Source: Metaruminococcus_A gallistercoris (GTDB lineage Bacteria > Bacillota > Clostridia > Oscillospirales > Ruminococcaceae). Taken from it: a stretch of DNA of 64,000 bases. Both the position numbers and the translations under genes were made by a program. A model generated the notes under the pieces. The model did no database searches. It saw nothing but the letters and a program-made list of their open reading frames with translations, and was not told the origin of the DNA. The stretch spans positions 1 through 64,000 of the forward strand of contig CAJFNQ010000005.1 of the NCBI GenBank assembly GCA_904394975.1. The letters are read 5' to 3'. Of the stretch, positions 17,566-26,786 are shown piece after piece. Each line of letters starts with the position of its first letter. The stretch's first letter is position 1.

Positions 17566-19097
17566 AACAGATGAAGCCTGTAATGGAGCATACCCATCCC
17601 ATTCAAATACTGGAATACATTTCGGGCTATTTCTGGCTGTTGCTGCTGCCGCTTGTGCGCGGACTGCTGACCTTTCGCGGCGGGCTTTGGGCGTGGCTGA
17701 GCGGTGTATGGTTTGACCTGCTTGTTTTGGCGGCAATATTCGGCTTTGCGTTTTTGCGTTGGTATGCGGTGTATTATTCCTGTACCACAGAAGGGATTCT
17801 GATTGAAAAGGGGATATTCTCCCGGATTCGTTTTGTGGTTCCATATACTCAAACCGCGACTCTTTCTCTTGAGTCACCCTGGTATTATCGGCCGATCCGT
17901 GCAGTGCGCCTGCGGTTGGATTCCAACGCGGGCAACCGTTGGAAGTTTGACTTTTCGCTTTTGCTGTCACGCAGTGCCGCTGAAGCGGTGATGAAGCGTA
18001 CCAGAAAAGAATTGTTTCGGGCGCATGCCGCGCGTTTTGATATGACGGCTCTGGCGTTGAACGGGAAAACGTCCGATAGATTATCGGCAAATGCGGGCAG
18101 GCGTATCCGCAGAAAAAAATGGCGTTCCAGAGGATTATATGTGGCTTTGCTTTCGTTCGTTTCGTCCCGCACAGTAGCTGGTGTTGTGTTTACAGCGGCT
18201 GCGGTGGTTCAAACAGGAAAGATTCTCGGCCGTGAGATAGAAGATTATTTTTTGAAAACGTTGACTGATACAGCAAAAGCGTTTGCGTTTGGGGTTCCTC
18301 CTTTCGCGGTATTCATTGCAATCCTTATTTTATTGGGCTGGCTTATATCTTTTTTGTTGAACCTGTTTCGCAACATGCGTTTTTCCGTGTCGCGTGAGCG
18401 AAATTCGGTTGAAATCGCGTGCGGGCTTTTTTCTCTCAGGCATTGTCTCCTTCAGGTCAGCAAGATAAACTGTTTGGAGCTTCAGCAGTCGCTTTTTACC
18501 CGTATGTTTCGAATTTATTCGTTGTTTGCACATTGCGCTGGGTATGGAAAAGGGAAAAATGAACTGGCGGTTCTTTTTCCCGCGCTGCGCAAACCAATGT
18601 TTGTAAAATTTTTGGGCGATATCCTTCCAGAATGGAATCCGCCTCAAGAAAATCAGGTTTGTCCAAAACGCAGAAGCATCTCACGTTTTCTTCTTCCTCC
18701 GCTTCTTTCCATGGCAGGCAGCGCGGTGGTGTTTATTGTCGCTTCTGTCTTGCTTCCTAATTTTGCTGAATTGTTTCGTTTTCTGGGAGCGATGCTGGAG
18801 CTTTCTCTTCTTTGGTGGTTCCTTGCTCGTATGGCGGCGTTTTTTCACACAGGTGTGGCTTTTTTAAACGGCCAGTTTACACTTCGTGCAGGGAAGCGGT
18901 TTGGATTTTTTACGGTAATGGTTCGGAAAAACAGGGTGGTTCGTTGGGAACTTCGTCAGTCAATATGGCAGAAGTTCAGCAAAACGTGTAATCTTGTTGT
19001 TTATGTTTTTTCGGAAGGAAGAAAACGTTATGTGATTCCGTCCCTTCCGCTGGAGGAAACCGTGGAACTTTTAAAACAGTTTGAAGAGCAGTTGTGA
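17562..19097 (+). CDS. multi-PH-domain membrane protein (YdbT-like)
   Basis: 511 residues with paired N-terminal membrane helices (about 18-60), then repeated units of a PH-type domain and helix pairs (about 195-280 and 375-430). Motifs GIFSRIRFVVPYTQTATLSLE near 85 and GLFSLRHCLLQVSKINCLELQQ near 290 are repeats of the same bPH2 element. It overlaps the upstream YdbS-like gene by 4 bp. The protein carries an unusually basic loop (about 185-195, RRIRRKKWRSR). Function is inferred from the YdbS/YdbT pairing. Confidence 0.8.
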   Translation: MKQMKPVMEHTHPIQILEYISGYFWLLLLPLVRGLLTFRGGLWAWLSGVWFDLLVLAAIFGFAFLRWYAVYYSCTTEGILIEKGIFSRIRFVVPYTQTATLSLESPWYYRPIRAVRLRLDSNAGNRWKFDFSLLLSRSAAEAVMKRTRKELFRAHAARFDMTALALNGKTSDRLSANAGRRIRRKKWRSRGLYVALLSFVSSRTVAGVVFTAAAVVQTGKILGREIEDYFLKTLTDTAKAFAFGVPPFAVFIAILILLGWLISFLLNLFRNMRFSVSRERNSVEIACGLFSLRHCLLQVSKINCLELQQSLFTRMFRIYSLFAHCAGYGKGKNELAVLFPALRKPMFVKFLGDILPEWNPPQENQVCPKRRSISRFLLPPLLSMAGSAVVFIVASVLLPNFAELFRFLGAMLELSLLWWFLARMAAFFHTGVAFLNGQFTLRAGKRFGFFTVMVRKNRVVRWELRQSIWQKFSKTCNLVVYVFSEGRKRYVIPSLPLEETVELLKQFEEQL

Positions 19098-19114
19098 ATT
19101 TTCTTTGTATTTCC

Positions 19115-19143
19115 TTGCAATCCGCGGTGGTAGCTTGTAAAAT
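19115..19143 (+). promoter_or_regulatory. promoter of lexA
   Basis: TTGCAA (19115-19120), 17-bp spacer, TAAAAT (19138-19143). No Bacillus-type SOS box (CGAAC then GTTCG) could be recognised nearby. Confidence 0.5.
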
Positions 19144-19197
19144 AAAATTAGTTTATGTATCGCTGAACGTCAGGCAGCGTTGAAAGAGGTGGGAAAT

Positions 19198-19779
19198 GTG
19201 CTGCACGAAAAAGCAAAGCTGATATTGGAATACCTTCAAGGGCGTGCTTTGAACGAAGGAGCGCCTACCGTGCGGGAAATCTGCACCGAGCTGCATATTA
19301 AATCGACTTCGACCGTTCAACGGTATATTAATGAATTGATCGAGGAAGGGTATCTGGAACGTCAGGATGGGCGCAAGCGTACCCTCCGCTTGGCTTCTGC
19401 GGAGGGAATATCGGTGCCGGTCGTGGGAACGGTCGCTGCGGGGCAGCCAATCACCGCGATTGAAAACATTGACGGTTATATTACTTTTTCCGGTTACCGG
19501 GGTAATCCCGCAGAGCTGTTTGCGCTTCACATCCGCGGGAACAGTATGATTGAAGCGGGTATATTTGACGGCGACGTTGTGATCGTCCGGCGCACACCTG
19601 TTGCGGAAAATGGCCAGATCGTTGTGGCGCTTATTGACAATGAGGCTACTGTCAAACGTTTTTTCAAAGAGGATGGGCATTTTCGCCTTCAGCCGGAAAA
19701 CTCTTCTATGGATCCTATTTTTACGGACGAGCTTTCCATTCTGGGAAAGGTCATTGCGCTGGTGCGTAATTACGAATAA
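19198..19779 (+). CDS. lexA: LexA repressor, SOS regulator
   Basis: 193 residues from the GTG at 19198, chosen over an upstream TTG because AGGTGG lies just before it and homology begins there. The N-terminal winged helix is PTVREICTELHIKSTSTVQRYI. The C-terminal peptidase domain has the Ala-Gly self-cleavage bond in VAAGQPI near 80, the catalytic serine in GNSMIEAG near 117 and the lysine in EATVKRFF near 154. RecA-stimulated self-cleavage relieves repression of DNA repair genes. It is followed by a strong terminator. Confidence 0.96.
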   Translation: MLHEKAKLILEYLQGRALNEGAPTVREICTELHIKSTSTVQRYINELIEEGYLERQDGRKRTLRLASAEGISVPVVGTVAAGQPITAIENIDGYITFSGYRGNPAELFALHIRGNSMIEAGIFDGDVVIVRRTPVAENGQIVVALIDNEATVKRFFKEDGHFRLQPENSSMDPIFTDELSILGKVIALVRNYE

Positions 19780-19803
19780 AAAGCAGGTTCAACATAAATT
19801 TTT

Positions 19804-19836
19804 AAACCGCCTTTCTTTTGAAAGGCGGTTTTTTGC
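19804..19836 (+). terminator. intrinsic terminator after lexA
   Basis: A 12-bp stem AAACCGCCTTTC with GAAAGGCGGTTT followed by TTTT. Confidence 0.93.
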
Positions 19837-19903
19837 AGACATTTTTTGTTTTTGGGGGTTTGTGGGTATATTCGCTGAAAACGGTCTGAGGCAGAACAGT
19901 TAA

Positions 19904-19949
19904 CAAAAACGCCCTTTTGAAAGTGGAATAAACCACTCCGAAAAGGGCG
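19904..19949 (-). terminator. terminator of the RCK-protein operon
   Basis: CGCCCTTTTGAAAGTGG (from 19910) pairs with CCACTCCGAAAAGGGCG (to 19949). On the minus strand the stem is followed by TTTTT (19909-19904). Confidence 0.88.
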
Positions 19950-19974
19950 CTTGATTTAATGAAATAACATCGAT

Positions 19975-20634
19975 TTACAGTTTAAGAAATTCTTTGAGTT
20001 CGTGCAGTCTGTTGGTAGGGGAAAGGACCATAATACGGTCACCACATTCCAGAAATGTATTACCACGCGGGATGATGAGCTGATCGTTTCTAATAATGGA
20101 AATGAAGACGAATATTTCAGGCAGGCGAAGCTGGGAAAGCTGTTTGCCTGCAAACGGATAATCGTGATCCGGAAGGGTGATTTCATCAATAGAAACCTCA
20201 CCTTTGTGCAGCGTCATGATCTGGCGCATTCTTGAAATATCGATTTCCCGTTCCAGACTCCGTGCGATGTTATCCGTTGTATTAACCGTGATGTCAATTC
20301 CAAGCTGTTTCATAACACCGGCGTTTTTGGGGTTGTTTGCACGGGCGATGGTTTTTGACACATGGTAAACGCTTTTCGCAAGCTGACAGGCGATGAGGTT
20401 GTCTTCATCCTTGCCGGTCACGCTCACAAGGGCGTCTGCTGTTTCAGCGCCTGCGTCACTCAAGGCTTCCAGCGTGGTGCCGTCCCCGAATATGACGGGA
20501 ATATCCAAATCATTTGCAATAAAACTGCACAGGTTTTTTTTAATTTCGATTAGGGTGGGATTGTGCCCGTGCTCGATCAGCGTTTTGGCCAGATAATAGC
20601 CTACTTTTCCGCCGCCCACAACAATTACATCCAT
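19975..20634 (-). CDS. TrkA/KtrA-type potassium uptake regulatory subunit (second of two)
   Basis: 219 residues: an RCK_N Rossmann domain (VGGGKVGYYLAKTLIEHG near 6-23, binding NAD(H) or adenine nucleotides) and an RCK_C domain (about 135-219). Such cytoplasmic subunits gate Trk/Ktr potassium channels. It lies 14 bp downstream of a paralogue in the same direction. No membrane channel subunit (TrkH/KtrB) is adjacent. Confidence 0.92.
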   Translation of the reverse strand: MDVIVVGGGKVGYYLAKTLIEHGHNPTLIEIKKNLCSFIANDLDIPVIFGDGTTLEALSDAGAETADALVSVTGKDEDNLIACQLAKSVYHVSKTIARANNPKNAGVMKQLGIDITVNTTDNIARSLEREIDISRMRQIMTLHKGEVSIDEITLPDHDYPFAGKQLSQLRLPEIFVFISIIRNDQLIIPRGNTFLECGDRIMVLSPTNRLHELKEFLKL

Positions 20635-20648
20635 TGTCTTTTCCTCCG

Positions 20649-21275
20649 TCAGTCAATTACACGCGCGATGATCATGGTGTCGGTCACGGCGAGCCGCATA
20701 TCTTTTTTTCCGGCGATGTTGATGGATAAGTCAGCGTGCTGTATAGCCAAAAGCGATTCGTTGTCCGCCAGCATCTGGTCAACATCTTCACAGCTCTGGT
20801 TGATAAAGCGTTTGGGCACCGGAAACCAGTGAAAACTGATGGTATGAGCGCCAAGATTGACCATTCGCACAGTATCCTGCTCCAGAAGCGCGGAGCGGAC
20901 TGCCTCTACCGTAAGGTTTGTTGGGCAGACAGTGTGCAGGCCGAAATGAGAAAAAACGTCCTCCCGCTTGGTGTCATAAATTCGGGCGAGAACGTGCGGA
21001 ATGTGAAATACTTCCCGGGCAAGCTGAGATATCATAATGTTGACGTTATCATCCTGGCTGACCGCTGCAAGCGCGTCACAGTTTTCAATTCCCGCGTTGC
21101 GCAGAATGTCCTGATCGATCGGGACGCCGGCGGTTGTATAGCCTCTGAAATCCTCTCCCAGCAGTTCAAAGCTTTCTTCCCTTCGGTCGACAATCGAAAC
21201 GTCATGACCTTCCTGCGAAAGAGAAGTGGCAAGCCGTGAACCGACCTTGCCGCAGCCCACTACCAATATATTCAT
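20649..21275 (-). CDS. TrkA/KtrA-type potassium uptake regulatory subunit (first of two)
   Basis: 208 residues with the same RCK_N plus RCK_C layout (VGCGKVGSRLATSLSQEGHD near 6-25 and SQDDNVNIMISQLAREVFH near 77). It diverges from its downstream neighbour enough that a hetero-oligomer, as in ring-forming RCK assemblies, is plausible. The start is well placed after AAGGAAGG. A consensus-like promoter lies about 40 bp upstream. Confidence 0.92.
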   Translation of the reverse strand: MNILVVGCGKVGSRLATSLSQEGHDVSIVDRREESFELLGEDFRGYTTAGVPIDQDILRNAGIENCDALAAVSQDDNVNIMISQLAREVFHIPHVLARIYDTKREDVFSHFGLHTVCPTNLTVEAVRSALLEQDTVRMVNLGAHTISFHWFPVPKRFINQSCEDVDQMLADNESLLAIQHADLSINIAGKKDMRLAVTDTMIIARVID

Positions 21276-21309
21276 TTTCCATACCCTTCCTTATCATTGA
21301 TGCAACATC

Positions 21310-21338
21310 ATTATACCCGCTTACAGCGCAAAAGTAAA
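21310..21338 (-). promoter_or_regulatory. promoter of the RCK-protein operon
   Basis: On the minus strand TTTACT (21338-21333), 17-bp spacer, consensus TATAAT (21315-21310). Confidence 0.6.
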
Positions 21339-21357
21339 GCAGCAGCCGGAGTATCAA

Positions 21358-21394
21358 CAGAAAAAGGCTTTGGAAGTTTGTTTCCAAAGCCTTT
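21358..21394 (-). terminator. terminator of the peptide/nickel ABC operon
   Basis: AAAGGCTTTGGAA pairs with TTCCAAAGCCTTT; read on the minus strand a TTTTTC tract follows. It is 8 bp after the stop codon of the last ABC gene. Confidence 0.9.
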
Positions 21395-21401
21395 GTGTTG
21401 C

Positions 21402-22160
21402 TTAAAGTTCGCTGTATGCGGGGTCCGGCACCGGAAGAGAATGAAGCAGCTGTTTGGTATAATCGTTTTGAGGATGGGAAAACAGCTCTGCTGTATCCGC
21501 TGTTTCTACAATTTTTCCGTGGCGCATCACTGCCGTTCGGTCACAGAGCCTGCGGATGAGAGACAGGTCGTGTGCGATGAACAGGATGGTCATTCCCTGG
21601 CGGTTGAGCGCGCGTAAAAGCTCCGCGATCTGCGCCTGAAGGGATACATCCAGCGAGGCGACCGGCTCGTCGGCAATGAGAAAATCAGGCTCGGAAATGA
21701 GCGCTCTGGCAATGCAGGCACGCTGCTGCTGGCCGCCGGAAAAATCGGACGGAAGTTCATAGAAGGTGCGTTGTGGAAGCCCGACCAGATGAAGCAGTTC
21801 CAGAGCTTTTTGTTTGCGCTGCGCCCGCGTCCCCGCACGGCGGATGACGAGCGGCTCCATAATGCTCTGGCCGATGGTCCTGCGCGGGCTCAGCACCGAA
21901 GCGGGGTCCTGAAAGATCATCTGCACCTGCTCCCCCAAAAAACGGCACTGGCCGGATTCCGGATGGTACAGTCCGGCAATGGTTCGGCCAAGAGTGGATT
22001 TTCCCGAACCGGATTCACCGACCAGCCCGAAGATCTCCCCCCGGCGGATCTGCATCGAAACGCCGTCCACCGCTGTGACAGCTTCGGCGTTTTTGAGGTG
22101 AAAGCGCACGGTGAGCCGGTCAAGTTCCAGTATGTTCTCCGTTTGTTCCATAGACATCAT
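21402..22160 (-). CDS. peptide/nickel-type ABC importer, ATPase subunit (DppF/OppF/NikE-like)
   Basis: 252 residues: Walker A GLVGESGSGKST near 36, signature FSGGQQQRACIARAL near 143, Walker B FLIADEPVASLD near 163, with the short C-terminal extension of the oligopeptide ATPase group. The gene overlaps the end of the preceding ATPase gene by 41 bp, so translational coupling is likely. The start at 22160 has an AAGGA about 9 bp upstream. It forms the ATPase heterodimer with that neighbour. Confidence 0.92.
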   Translation of the reverse strand: MMSMEQTENILELDRLTVRFHLKNAEAVTAVDGVSMQIRRGEIFGLVGESGSGKSTLGRTIAGLYHPESGQCRFLGEQVQMIFQDPASVLSPRRTIGQSIMEPLVIRRAGTRAQRKQKALELLHLVGLPQRTFYELPSDFSGGQQQRACIARALISEPDFLIADEPVASLDVSLQAQIAELLRALNRQGMTILFIAHDLSLIRRLCDRTAVMRHGKIVETADTAELFSHPQNDYTKQLLHSLPVPDPAYSEL

Positions 22161-23217
22161 CCACTAAAATCCTTCCGTTTTGAATGTGCACCGGCGGTTT
22201 GATTTCCGGCGCGTTCGGGTGAGCCAGCCATGTGGCTGCGTAATGGGTACCGCCCAGATAAAACAGCGGCGGCTGCTCTTTGTAATCAATCTCCAGCGCA
22301 AACCGGTTGCGGGGTGCGAACGCGTCCCCTTGCGGAGGGTGAAGCATGTCCGGTGCCGTTCCGGGCATTGGCACAGAAGTTTGCCCTTCCGCGCAGGGCA
22401 GAGAAGCGAACAGCCCCCATGTGTAGGGGTGTCTCGGGTCGTAGAATATTTCCTGCACGGTTCCGGTCTCCACCACTTTTCCTGCATACAGAACAGTCAC
22501 TCGGTGGGCGATCTGTGCCACAACGCTTAGATCATGGGTGACAAAGAGAATGGCGATCCCAGCCTTTTTTTGCAGGGAGATTAAAAGACTTAGGATCTGC
22601 TTTTGCACCGTTGCATCCAGTGCGGTGGTGGGTTCATCGGCAATCAGAAGCCCCGGCGAAGCGGCGAGTGCGCAGGCGATAGCCGCGCGTTGGAGCATCC
22701 CGCCGGAAAACTCGTGCGGGTATTGGTGCACCCGTTCTTCCGGTCGCTCGATCTCTACCATGGCAAGAAGTTCTTCCGCACGCTTCAAAGCCTGCTTTTT
22801 GGAACATTTTTCTCCGTGGGCCAGCACGGCTTCGGCGATCTGTCGGCCTACTGTTACAGTGGGATCGAATACGGTCATGGGGTTTTGAAACACCATACCG
22901 ATTTCTTTGCCGCGGATCGCCCGAAGCTGCTTTTCGGTCAGGTTTGAGATCTCTTGCCCGCGGTAACGGATGCACCCGCCGGTGATTTTCCCGCGGCTGT
23001 GGAGAATGCCGGGGATGCTTTTGCAGATCACCGATTTTCCGCAGCCGGATTCTCCCACCAGCGCGAGTGTTTCCCCCGCGCGGAGCGAGAAGGAAACGTC
23101 CCGCACAGCGTGAATAACGCCCCGTTCGGTGAAAAAGTCGATGGTGAGATGTTCCACTTCCAAAACGGGCGGTTCATTTATTTGTGAGGACGGGGAAAAA
23201 GCTCCATCCGCCTGCAT
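22120..23217 (-). CDS. peptide/nickel-type ABC importer, ATPase subunit (DppD/OppD/NikD-like)
   Basis: 365 residues: Walker A LVGESGCGKSVI near 52, signature FSGGMLQRAAIACAL near 170, Walker B LLIADEPTTALD near 190. The C-terminal oligopeptide-transporter extension (about 260-365) lacks the usual cysteine pattern, since only one Cys (in LPCAEG) is seen where OppD-type proteins often carry several. The start has AAGGTGAT upstream. About 15 N-terminal residues precede the conserved domain. Confidence 0.92.
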   Translation of the reverse strand: MQADGAFSPSSQINEPPVLEVEHLTIDFFTERGVIHAVRDVSFSLRAGETLALVGESGCGKSVICKSIPGILHSRGKITGGCIRYRGQEISNLTEKQLRAIRGKEIGMVFQNPMTVFDPTVTVGRQIAEAVLAHGEKCSKKQALKRAEELLAMVEIERPEERVHQYPHEFSGGMLQRAAIACALAASPGLLIADEPTTALDATVQKQILSLLISLQKKAGIAILFVTHDLSVVAQIAHRVTVLYAGKVVETGTVQEIFYDPRHPYTWGLFASLPCAEGQTSVPMPGTAPDMLHPPQGDAFAPRNRFALEIDYKEQPPLFYLGGTHYAATWLAHPNAPEIKPPVHIQNGRILVDDVYGTNGEHTGT

Positions 23218-23246
23218 GAGATCACCTTCTTTTCATATTTACAGGT

Positions 23247-24803
23247 TTATTCAAGCGTCCATTCGGCAACGTTCCAGAAGATTCCCACACCGTGGTGGCC
23301 GAGCACCGTGTCCGGCGTGATTCCGTTAATTGACGCGTCGCCGACATACAAAGCGTCTACATAGGCAATAAAGGTAAACGGCAGGTCGGACGCGAGCACC
23401 TCCTGAAATTGCTGATAATAAGCGAGTCGTTCGGTGTTGTCATCTGTTTCGCGGGCTTTGGTGAGCAGTTCGTCAACCTCGGCGTTGGAATAACCGCTGT
23501 AATTGGCGCCTTTATCGGTCCCAAAAACCTTGTAGGTGTGGTCGTCCGGGTCAAACGGGCTGCCCCAGCCGATGAGATAAGCTTCCTGACCGGCCCAGTC
23601 GATCTCGGATGAAACCGCCACGCTCACATCAGCGCCGATCTCACGCAGCTGCTGAGCGCAGATGTTCGCCATGTCTATGCGCACCTGATCGCCCTCGCTG
23701 CAGTTAATGGTAAAGCGGAGCAGCGTATCGCCCTTCTGGTAGATGTCGTCGCTGTTAAGCGTCCAGCCGGCGGCTTCCAGCTCAGCTTTTGCTTTCTGTG
23801 GGTCGTAGGTGTATTTTTCAATGTTCGGGTTGTTATACGGCCCTGCCTGAAGCGGAGAATAGGCGACTTCGCCGAGTCCAAGCAGTACGCTGTCAATGAT
23901 CGCCTGCCGGTCGATGGCATAGCTCAGCGCATTCGGCAGTTCCCGGTTGTTTTGAAACAGTTCGTTGTTGAAGTTGTAGAGGATACCCCGGTAATCGGCG
24001 GTCTTCATATCGTAAACGGCAAACGAGTCATCCCCTTCAAACTGCTGTGCGTCCTGCGGAGTGATTTGAGCCAGATCGAGTTCACCCGACTGCAGCTGAA
24101 GTGCGCGGGTCTTTTCATCCACGACGATTTTGAAGATGATTTTATCAATATTCGGCTCACCGCCGTAATAATCCGGGTTTTTCTCCAGCGTGATGCTCTG
24201 GCCCTGATCCCACGCGGTCAGCTTGTACGGGCCGGTGCCCACCGGGTTCTGGTTAAAGGAATCGGTGATGAGGTCTTTGCCCTCCAGCAGATGGCGGGGC
24301 AGTATACCGACGGTCAGATAATCCAGCATAGCGACGTTGGGGGCTTTGAGCGTAATGGTCACTGTGGTGTCATCCGGCGTTTCAATGGCAGTGATATCTT
24401 CGTAGTTGGAGGCAATCTCAGAAGCGTTGTTCGGGTCCATAATCGCTTCCAGTGTAAATTTTACGTCGGCAGAGGTAAACGGTTCCCCGTCGTGCCAGGT
24501 CACATCGTCCCTTAAATGGAAAGTGTAGGTATTGGTTTCGGTGTCAAAGCTCCAGTCTTTGGCCAGTGCGGGAACAATGTTGTTATCCCCGTCGTGCGCG
24601 GTCAGCCCGGAAAAGATGAGGAGATTGATCTCGCCGTGCTCATACAGCGCGGGGTTGATGCTGGTGTAATCGCCGCTTCCGTAAACCAGCGTGGAGGTTT
24701 CTTCCCCTCCGGTGCATCCCGTGAGCGGGAAAGCGAGGCAGAGCAGTGCGGCAATCAAAACCGCAAGAACTTTTTTAGAATATTTTTTTAAAGATTGCTG
24801 CAT
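23247..24803 (-). CDS. peptide/nickel-type ABC importer, substrate-binding lipoprotein
   Basis: 518 residues. The N-terminal basic region and hydrophobic core end in the lipobox LTGC (Cys near 30), so it is a membrane-anchored lipoprotein. The family 5 solute-binding signature is present: LAKDWSFDTETNTYTFHLRD near 83, then WHDGEPFTSADVKFT. A conserved NPVGTGPYKL lies near 210. Substrate cannot be told from sequence: peptides are the default, nickel or other ligands are possible. The gene overlaps the end of the upstream permease gene by 16 bp. Confidence 0.92.
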   Translation of the reverse strand: MQQSLKKYSKKVLAVLIAALLCLAFPLTGCTGGEETSTLVYGSGDYTSINPALYEHGEINLLIFSGLTAHDGDNNIVPALAKDWSFDTETNTYTFHLRDDVTWHDGEPFTSADVKFTLEAIMDPNNASEIASNYEDITAIETPDDTTVTITLKAPNVAMLDYLTVGILPRHLLEGKDLITDSFNQNPVGTGPYKLTAWDQGQSITLEKNPDYYGGEPNIDKIIFKIVVDEKTRALQLQSGELDLAQITPQDAQQFEGDDSFAVYDMKTADYRGILYNFNNELFQNNRELPNALSYAIDRQAIIDSVLLGLGEVAYSPLQAGPYNNPNIEKYTYDPQKAKAELEAAGWTLNSDDIYQKGDTLLRFTINCSEGDQVRIDMANICAQQLREIGADVSVAVSSEIDWAGQEAYLIGWGSPFDPDDHTYKVFGTDKGANYSGYSNAEVDELLTKARETDDNTERLAYYQQFQEVLASDLPFTFIAYVDALYVGDASINGITPDTVLGHHGVGIFWNVAEWTLE

Positions 24804-25756
24804 GTTCGGTTGTTTTCCTTTCGTATATAATTTCCAATGTCAGTAATGCAGACCAGCGTGACAGCCAGAAAGGTGCCGGGAATGAGAATCACCCACCAGT
24901 CTCCGCTCATGAGCGCCCGGTCCGCCTGGGAGAGCATGCTTCCCCAAGAAACCGTTTCCACCGGCAGGCCGATGCCGAGAAAGCTCAGCGTTGCTTCTGT
25001 TCCAATCGCTGTGCCGATGTTGGTGACAATCATAAAAAGAATGGATGGAAACAGCCCGGGAATGAGGTGCCGGATGAGCAGATACCAAAAGCCGGCGCCC
25101 ATACTGCGAGCCGCCTGCACGTAGCCGCTTTGTTTTAAGCGAAGCACTTCGGTGCGGACGATCTTTGCCATGTTCATCCAGCTGGTGATGCCGATGACAA
25201 ACCCGATCGAGAGCGGATTCGTCTGACCAATCACGGCCTGGATGAAAATCACGATGAGGATGGACGGAATGCTCATGATCAGCTCGGCGAGGCGCATCAT
25301 CCCGTCATCAACAAAAGAAGGTACGCTTGCGCTGATGCTGCCGTATACAATGGCAATGACCGTTGAGAGCGCCGCCGCAAACAGCCCGATGAATAGGGAG
25401 ATCCTTCCGCCGTACCAGATCATGGAAAAGATGTCCCGCCCCATGGGGTCGGTTCCAAAATAGAAGCTGCCGGAAGGCGGCGCGGAGATGTGCTCCAGAT
25501 CCAGATAAGCGGGGTCGTGGTTCATGAGCAGTTCGGCAAACAGACAGCCGAGCAAAATTACACCAAGCAGGATGGCAGCCACCCATGGAGGCCGTCCGCG
25601 CCTGCGTTTTTCGGGCGGCCGGTCGTCTGTTTGAGGAAGAATCCCAACCATGCGGAACAGCTCTTTTGCAGGGGTGCTGGCTTCTGACTGGTTTGGCTTT
25701 TGTGTTTGAGCAGAAGACGAAACATCTGTTGTCTGGTTTGTTGAATGAAAGCTCAC
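24788..25756 (-). CDS. peptide/nickel-type ABC importer, permease subunit (DppC/NikC-like)
   Basis: 322 residues. A polar N-terminal stretch of about 55 residues leads into the DppC-type N-terminal helix, then a five-helix core with the EAA loop AARSMGAGFWYLLIRHLIPG near 212. The motif GTDPMGRDIFSMIWYGGR near 100 is the classical DppC/OppC entry signature. It uses a GTG start overlapping the upstream permease gene by 4 bp. Confidence 0.93.
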   Translation of the reverse strand: MSFHSTNQTTDVSSSAQTQKPNQSEASTPAKELFRMVGILPQTDDRPPEKRRRGRPPWVAAILLGVILLGCLFAELLMNHDPAYLDLEHISAPPSGSFYFGTDPMGRDIFSMIWYGGRISLFIGLFAAALSTVIAIVYGSISASVPSFVDDGMMRLAELIMSIPSILIVIFIQAVIGQTNPLSIGFVIGITSWMNMAKIVRTEVLRLKQSGYVQAARSMGAGFWYLLIRHLIPGLFPSILFMIVTNIGTAIGTEATLSFLGIGLPVETVSWGSMLSQADRALMSGDWWVILIPGTFLAVTLVCITDIGNYIRKENNRTCSNL

Positions 25757-26757
25757 CGCAAAAACCCCCTTCCGGTCTGCCGCATCCGTGGGTCAATCCA
25801 GTGATTGACCGCTTGAGAGAGCATATTAGCAAGGATCACCGCAATGCCGGTGATGAGGCACAGCACCATCAGCATATTGTAATCGTGATATTTTGCACTT
25901 TCAAAACAGAGGGTCCCAAGGCCCGGGTAGGAAAAGACCTGCTCTACAATATAGGTTCCGCCCAGGATGTGAGGGATGGAGATGGCCATCAGGCTGAAAA
26001 ATGCCGGCAGGATGTTGCGCACACAGTGCCGCCATACTGTTTGGCTGCGGCTGAGCCCCTTTGCTCGGCAGAGCAGGACATAATCCTGCTTGAGTTCTTC
26101 CAGAAGCCGGTTGCGCACCATGTAGGCGTAATACCATAAATGGCTCAGGATGAGCACTGTGAGCGGGAGAATCAGGTGGGTGATCCGGCTGAGGATGTCG
26201 TTCGGAGAGCCGGTGGCATAAGCCCCGCTGGAAGGCAGCAGCCTTAGCCAGACACTGAAGATGAGGATCAGCACCAGCGCCATCCAGAAAGAGGGGATAG
26301 TGTTGGTCACTGTTCCGATCTTGCAGATGATCCGGTCGGCAAGGCTGTCCTCCTTCAGCGCGCAGAAGATGCCCAGCAGCAGGGAAAGCCCGAAGGTGAT
26401 CAAATAAGCACAGCCGCCGAGCAGCAGGGTGTTGCCCCATGTGTTGCCAATTACCTGCATAACATCCTGCTTGTACTTGAACGAGATGCCGAAGTTGCCT
26501 TGTACCGCTTCGGAGATCCAGCGCCCGTACTGTACGTAAATGGGGTCGTCGAGCCCCAGCCGTTCTTCGGCCTGCGCGCGTTCTTCATCGCTCATCCGTT
26601 CTACCGATTCCCCATAGTAGGAGCGCAATGGGTCGCCCGGCGCCAGCCGTGAGATGTAAAACACTGCCAGTGAAAGCAGAAACAGGGTGACGACCAGCTG
26701 TATCGTCTTTTTTAAGATAGGGATTCCCCATGCTTTGAATGGTTTGTGTGGATTCAT
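25753..26757 (-). CDS. peptide/nickel-type ABC importer, permease subunit (DppB/NikB-like)
   Basis: 334 residues from the ATG at 26757. An upstream in-frame ATG would add 18 residues that run back into a terminator-like leader hairpin, so the shorter start with AGAAAGGC is preferred. The N-terminal helix LVVTLFLLSLAVFYISRLAPGDP, the LGLDDPIYVQYGRWI loop and the EAA segment CRAKGLSRSQTVWRHCVRN are the DppB/OppB signatures. It is the first gene of the five-gene operon. Confidence 0.92.
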   Translation of the reverse strand: MNPHKPFKAWGIPILKKTIQLVVTLFLLSLAVFYISRLAPGDPLRSYYGESVERMSDEERAQAEERLGLDDPIYVQYGRWISEAVQGNFGISFKYKQDVMQVIGNTWGNTLLLGGCAYLITFGLSLLLGIFCALKEDSLADRIICKIGTVTNTIPSFWMALVLILIFSVWLRLLPSSGAYATGSPNDILSRITHLILPLTVLILSHLWYYAYMVRNRLLEELKQDYVLLCRAKGLSRSQTVWRHCVRNILPAFFSLMAISIPHILGGTYIVEQVFSYPGLGTLCFESAKYHDYNMLMVLCLITGIAVILANMLSQAVNHWIDPRMRQTGRGFLR

Positions 26758-26786
26758 GTTTTGTGCCTTTCTGAAAATTTGCAAAA

